DNA of 64,000 bases. Origin: Chitinophaga solisilvae. Lineage in GTDB: Bacteria > Bacteroidota > Bacteroidia > Chitinophagales > Chitinophagaceae. Position 1 is the stretch's first letter, and each line of letters begins with the position of its first letter. Under the pieces are notes generated by a model, which did no database searches, was not told where the DNA came from, and saw only the letters and a list, made by a program, of their open reading frames with translations. Location: contig NZ_JAABOK010000015.1 of the NCBI RefSeq assembly GCF_009928525.1, forward strand, positions 114,607 through 178,606, in the 5' to 3' direction. The translations under genes and the position numbers were made by a program. Positions 45,401 to 51,400 of this stretch are shown here, piece by piece.

Positions 45401-48400
45401 CTTTGGCTATTACCACTGACTGACGGATACCGGGGTAGGACGATAAACGGGTGATGATTTCATCCAGCTCTATACGATAACCACGGATCTTCACCTGGAA
45501 GTCATTGCGGCCGCAGTACTCCAGACAACCATCGGAAAGCCGGCGCACGATATCGCCCGTACGGTATAACCGTCCGTTCACACCTGCCCCCGCTTCCTCA
45601 TCCGTCTGGAAAGGATTGGCGATAAAACGGTCGGCTGTCAGGTCCGGACGGTTCAGGTAACCCCGCGAAACACCAGCCCCTCCTACATAAAGCTCGCCCT
45701 GCGCTCCCGCCGGAAGAGGACGTAAATAACGGTCTAGTATATACGCTGTCAGGTCCGGTAACGGCTCGCCTATCAGTGAGCCTCCCTCAGGGAAATCTGC
45801 ATAAAGCTCCTTGTAGGTAACATGTACCGTGGTTTCCGTGATCCCGTACATATTTACCAGCCGCGGACCGACCGCCCCATACCGGCTGTACCAGGTCTTC
45901 AGCTGGGAAAGGTTCAGGGCCTCCCCCCCGAAAATGATATAACGTAAACGATGCAACGCAGATGGCTGTACCACTGCGGTATCCGCAAACTGGTAGAAGG
46001 CGTGCGGAGTCTGGTTCAGTACTGTTACCCCACCATCAGCGCACAGCTCATAAAACAATACCGGATCATGGATCTGTTCTCCCGAAGGAATCAGCAGACG
46101 GCCACCATGCAGTAACGCACCCCAAATCTCCCATACACTGAAGTCAAATACATAGGAATGATACAACGTCCACACATCTTCGCTGTTAAAGCCATACAGC
46201 CCGGAGGTGGAACGGAACAGCCGCAGCACATGACCATGTTCCACCATCACACCTTTGGGATGACCGGTGGTACCACTTGTATAGATTACATAGGCCAGAT
46301 CACCGCTCCCGGTGGTTGTAACAGGATTGGCTGAGGAGTAATCCCCGGATACGGCAACATCCGAAGCTATCAATACCGGCGCACTGCTGAGGCCCGACAA
46401 ACGGGTATAGTGTGCAGCAGAAGTCAGCACCACACGGGGGCCGGCATCCGATATCATATATGATAACCGTTCATCAGGATAGCTTGTTTCCATGGGAACA
46501 TACGCAGCTCCCGCCTTCAGAACAGCCAGGATACTGATCACCTGCCATAAAGAGCGGTCAAGGCACAAGCCTACCAGGTCGTCACGCTTCAATCCATAAA
46601 CCGGGATAAGGTACGATGCCAGCCGGTTGGCGCGGGCATTCAGTTCTCCGTAAGTCAGCGCCTCCCCTTCATATACCAACGCTGTATGATCAGCAAACAA
46701 TACCGCCTGCTGCTCAAAATACTGATGAAGCGTGCCGGCAGTTTCACCTGCAATAAACTTTCCCGACCCGTATACCTGCAGCATTTCCGCTGGCGTAAGA
46801 TACTGTATCTCTTCCGTATTGATAGAAGGCGTATATACCAGCTGATCCAATACTGAACGGATCCCCTCAAGTACCCTGCGGATAGTATCATCCGTAAACA
46901 ATTCCCCGGCATACTGTAGCTGGAATCTGACTGCTCCTTCCTGTTCAGAAATGGTAACAGCCAGGGGATAATCAAGTTTTTCGAAACCCGGCCTGAACGT
47001 TATCTCCAGTTCATCCTGCCTGAGGTTAGCTGGCATCGGATAATTTTCATACACAAAAAGACTGCTGAAAAGCCTTCTGCCGGCAGAATGCAATTTTGCC
47101 AGATCAATATCACTACGATTATTTATTTCATTAATATCAGCCTGCAGTTGCTGTATAGCTGTGATTACACTACCCGCGGAATGGTGCAATATTACCGGCA
47201 GCGTATTTATAAATAATCCTACAGACTCCTCAATTCCCTCTACAGGCAGGTTACGGCCGGAAACAGTCATCCCAAGCACAGTAGTGTCTGTATTACCATA
47301 AACACGCAACTGTGTGTGCCAGGCATATTGCAAGACAGCGTTGATAGTAATTCCGTTTACAGCACATAGGGCTTTCAATTGCTTATAATAGTCTCCGTCA
47401 ATGACGAAAGACTGAACGAGACTCCTGGTAACCTGCCGGTAATCACTCAGCTGCAGGTTACGCACCTCTTCCCGGAGCAGACTGCTAAGATCTTCCTGTT
47501 GTTCAAGTTGGGAAACATAATTTTCCCAGTAACCGGCGTGACGGTTGCGGTGTTGCTGCAAATAGTGCTGTGCAGCATTATAACTTTCATCCTGTACAGA
47601 AGCCCCGGGAATATCATTGCACAGCTGCAGATATCTGTTATGTACATAGCTGATCAGCACAGGCATACTCCAACCATCCAGGATAATATGGTGACAGCTT
47701 AAAATGCAGCTGTATCTGTTGTCATCCCATTTAAAAATATATACCCTGAACAACTGGCCTTCGGCCAAATTATATATTTCTTTCTTGTCGGCAGCCAGTA
47801 AATCATCAAAAAAATGCTGCTGCGCTTCCAGGGGTTGATTGCTTACATCTGTAAACTTCCATGCCAATAACTGTTCAGCATCTATAATTTGTATCAGTTC
47901 ATCTTCCCAGCTAAACCGCAGACGCAGAGAACTGAACCGGACTTGTGCAGATTGCCATGCCAGCTGCAGCTGTGTTACATTCAGCGGATTATGATAATCC
48001 CAGATATGTTGTATATGGTAAGCTTCATCCGTCTTTCCCTGACTCAATGCATGATAGATAAATCCCTCCTGCAGGCTGTTTGCGAGATATACTCCTGTTA
48101 CTTCCTTTCCCTGTTGCAGATGTGACAGGTACTCAGGAGAAATAATGTAATCAATATCTGCCGGTGTGAAATAGCGACGGGGATGTTGCCGCAAATAAGT
48201 TATTATAGTCCGCAATGCTGTACCAAAAAGCTCTGAGAGCCGGGTAAGCATATCATCACTGAGTGCTGCAGTGATTTTAAAACGGAGTTGTGCATTTACC
48301 ACTCCTCCATTGATATCAATGATGTTATGATCTTTGTTAACGGGAGATACTGCCACTCCCCTGCCTTCTCCGCTGATACGCCATGAGGCCTGCCGCTCCT

Positions 48401-51400
48401 TATTCTCTTCATCGAAACGCCCAAGATAATTAAAAGTGATACGGGGCAGCTCCTGTTCTGCATACCCTTTCAGTACACCGTAGCCGAACCCGTGCTGCGG
48501 TACCTTCCGGAGCATTTCCTTTACCCTTGTTATATCTGTCTCCATCTTCCCGGACACTTCCAGCAACACAGGATACATCGTGGTAAACCATCCTACGGTA
48601 TGCGTAACATCCAGTGCCGGCCACAGTTCCTCCCTGCCATGTCCTTCCAGCACTATGTGGTGCTTTTCCGTATCTGTGAGCATCCATAATGCCCTGCCCA
48701 GTGCAGTCAGCAGCACATCCGTAATATCAGTATTATAAATATGGTTGCACTCCGTTAACAATGCAGTGGTTTCCTCTTCCGTAAATATTACGGATGATTC
48801 TCTGATAACCGGTTCTGCCAGCTTCTCCCACAAGGCATTGCTGTTATTAATATCCTTGACTACATGCTGCCAGTAACTTTCTTCTACTGCCCGTTCTGTT
48901 TCATCAGCTATCTTGTAGTGGTTTGCTGCGTTTACCCATTGACGATAGCTGCTTCCCTTTTCCCCGAGAATCAGGCTTACCGGTATCCCTGTTAATGTAT
49001 GGTAACATACTTCACCTTCGATTGTCAGATTTGACGCTCCTGCGGCGCTGAACAGATAATCGTATATCTTCTGCAGATCATTCTTTATGATCCGCCAGCT
49101 TACGGCATCGATAACAAGATGATGGAAAGAAAACCAGAGCGTGGTCCTCTCCTTTTCAAACCCTGTCAGGCATGCGACCTGGAATATTCTCCCGCTGTGA
49201 ATATCAAAATCTGCCTGCAGGCTGGTAAGCAGGTGGTCCAGTTGTTCTTCTCCTGAAATATTATCTGCATCAATGTATGCTATGGTAATAGCAGGTATTT
49301 CCTCATTGTATTCCTGTATGAATGAAGATTCACCCGTATTACCATGGTAAACAGCACGAAGCATATCATGTTGCTGCAGCAGCTTTAGGAGACTGACATA
49401 CAGTATCTCCGCTTCCAGCTCCGGGGTATCAATAGTAAAGGATTGATTCCAGTGATGATACCTGGAAAAATTTCCATTCTGCACATTATTGAAAAACCAT
49501 TGCTGTACCGGTAACAGCGCGAATATTCCTGACAGAATGCCCTGTTCTGATTCAATGCCTGTATGTTGGTCTGTTTCCCTCTCCAGCAGATGCTTATACA
49601 AGGATGAAATAGTTCTGTAAGCAAAGATGTCTTTTACATTCAGCCGGAGACCCAGCCGTTGCCTGATCCTGTTAACTACCTGGATACTGACAATGCTGTC
49701 GCCTCCCATTCTGAAAAAATCATCCTCCACACCTACTCTCAGTATATCTATCCCAAGAGCTTCTGCATAAATGACGCATAGTTGTCTTTCCGTTTCATTC
49801 CGTGGGCTGGTATATTTATGGTGCACCTGGAAATCCGGATCTGGCAATGCCCTACTATCCAGTTTACCATTTGGAGTTAATGGTATATGCGTAATGGGCA
49901 AAAACATTGCCGGCAGCATATAATCCGGAAGAACAGATTGCAGATGTGCTAAAAGATCAATATGATCAACTGCTGTATCTGATACGTAATATGTAACCAG
50001 AGACTTCAGTTCCTCCTGCTCTCTCACTACAACCACGGCTTGTGTGATACCTGCGAATGATGTTACAGCGGCAACAATTTCTTCTGTCTCAATCCTGAAT
50101 CCACGGACTTTCACCTGCGCATCATTTCTGCCTATATACTCCAGATCACCTTCCGGCAGATATCTGACAAGGTCACCTGTTTGGTAAATCCTCTCATATT
50201 TACCCGCTAGTTTCTGCGCAGCGGTGCGGAATGGATTGGGAATAAACCGTTCTTCCGTTAATTCCGGAAGATGCAGATACCCCCTGGCCACGCCGGCCCC
50301 ACCCAGGTATAACTCCCCAATCACACCAACCGGCACCGGGCGCCGGAATTTATCCAGTACATAGGCTATAGTATTAGCGACGGGCCGACCTATGTAGTTA
50401 TTGTCACCTGACAGATTTACAACTGAAGTAACGGCCACTTCAGTTGGTCCGTATGAGTTAATAACATCCAGGTTTCCCTGCTGCAGCTTTTTCAGTAATT
50501 TTTGGCTGAGATGTTCTCCTCCGGAATTGATACGCCGCAACGTAGGGACAGCTGTAACGGGCAGCTGATACAAGAAAGATGGGGTCATTTCCATGTATGT
50601 GACCCTATTGGCGATCAGTGTATTAACAAAATGCTGTTCATCACTCCAGCTGTAATTCTTTATGATCAGTAATTTATGTCCACCAAGCAGCGCAAGGAAC
50701 ATTTGTTCCACCGAGGCGTCAAACACATAATTAGCGAAATGCAGAATTACCTCTTCTTTCTGAAATCCATACCTTACCTGGAGGTCTGTAACCAGGTTTA
50801 CGATACTGTGGTGTTCGATCATTACGCCTTTCGGCCTGCCTGTAGTGCCGCTCGTATAAATAATATAAGCCAGATCGTCAGCAGAACATGCATCTTTCAT
50901 ATCAGTAACCGGATATGAAAGATTCTCCAGAAACTCCCTGTTATCAATACTTTCAAATACTACATTCGTATTTCCACCGATACCTCTTAATTTACTGACA
51001 TGATGCTCATCACACAAAACAACAGCACAACCACTGTCGGCAAGCAAATAGGCGATTCTTTCTTCCGGGTAATCCGGATCTATTGGCATATATGCGGCGC
51101 CGGATTTAAGTACTGCTAATATGGCGGTTATCATATGCGGAGACCGGTCCAGACATAAACCCACAATCACATTTCTCCCGGTTTGATACCTGCTTCGTAG
51201 CCACACGGCCAGCTGGTCAGAGCGCTCATTTAAACTTCGATAAGAAACAGCTATTCCTTCATACAGCAGGGCAATACTATCTGGCGTCAGGGATACCTGC
51301 GCCTCGAACATGGCATGAATTGTTTTATCATCAGGGTAAGGTTGGGTAGTATTATTCCAGTCGTATACAATTTGCTGCAACTGTTCTTCGCCCAGTAGGT

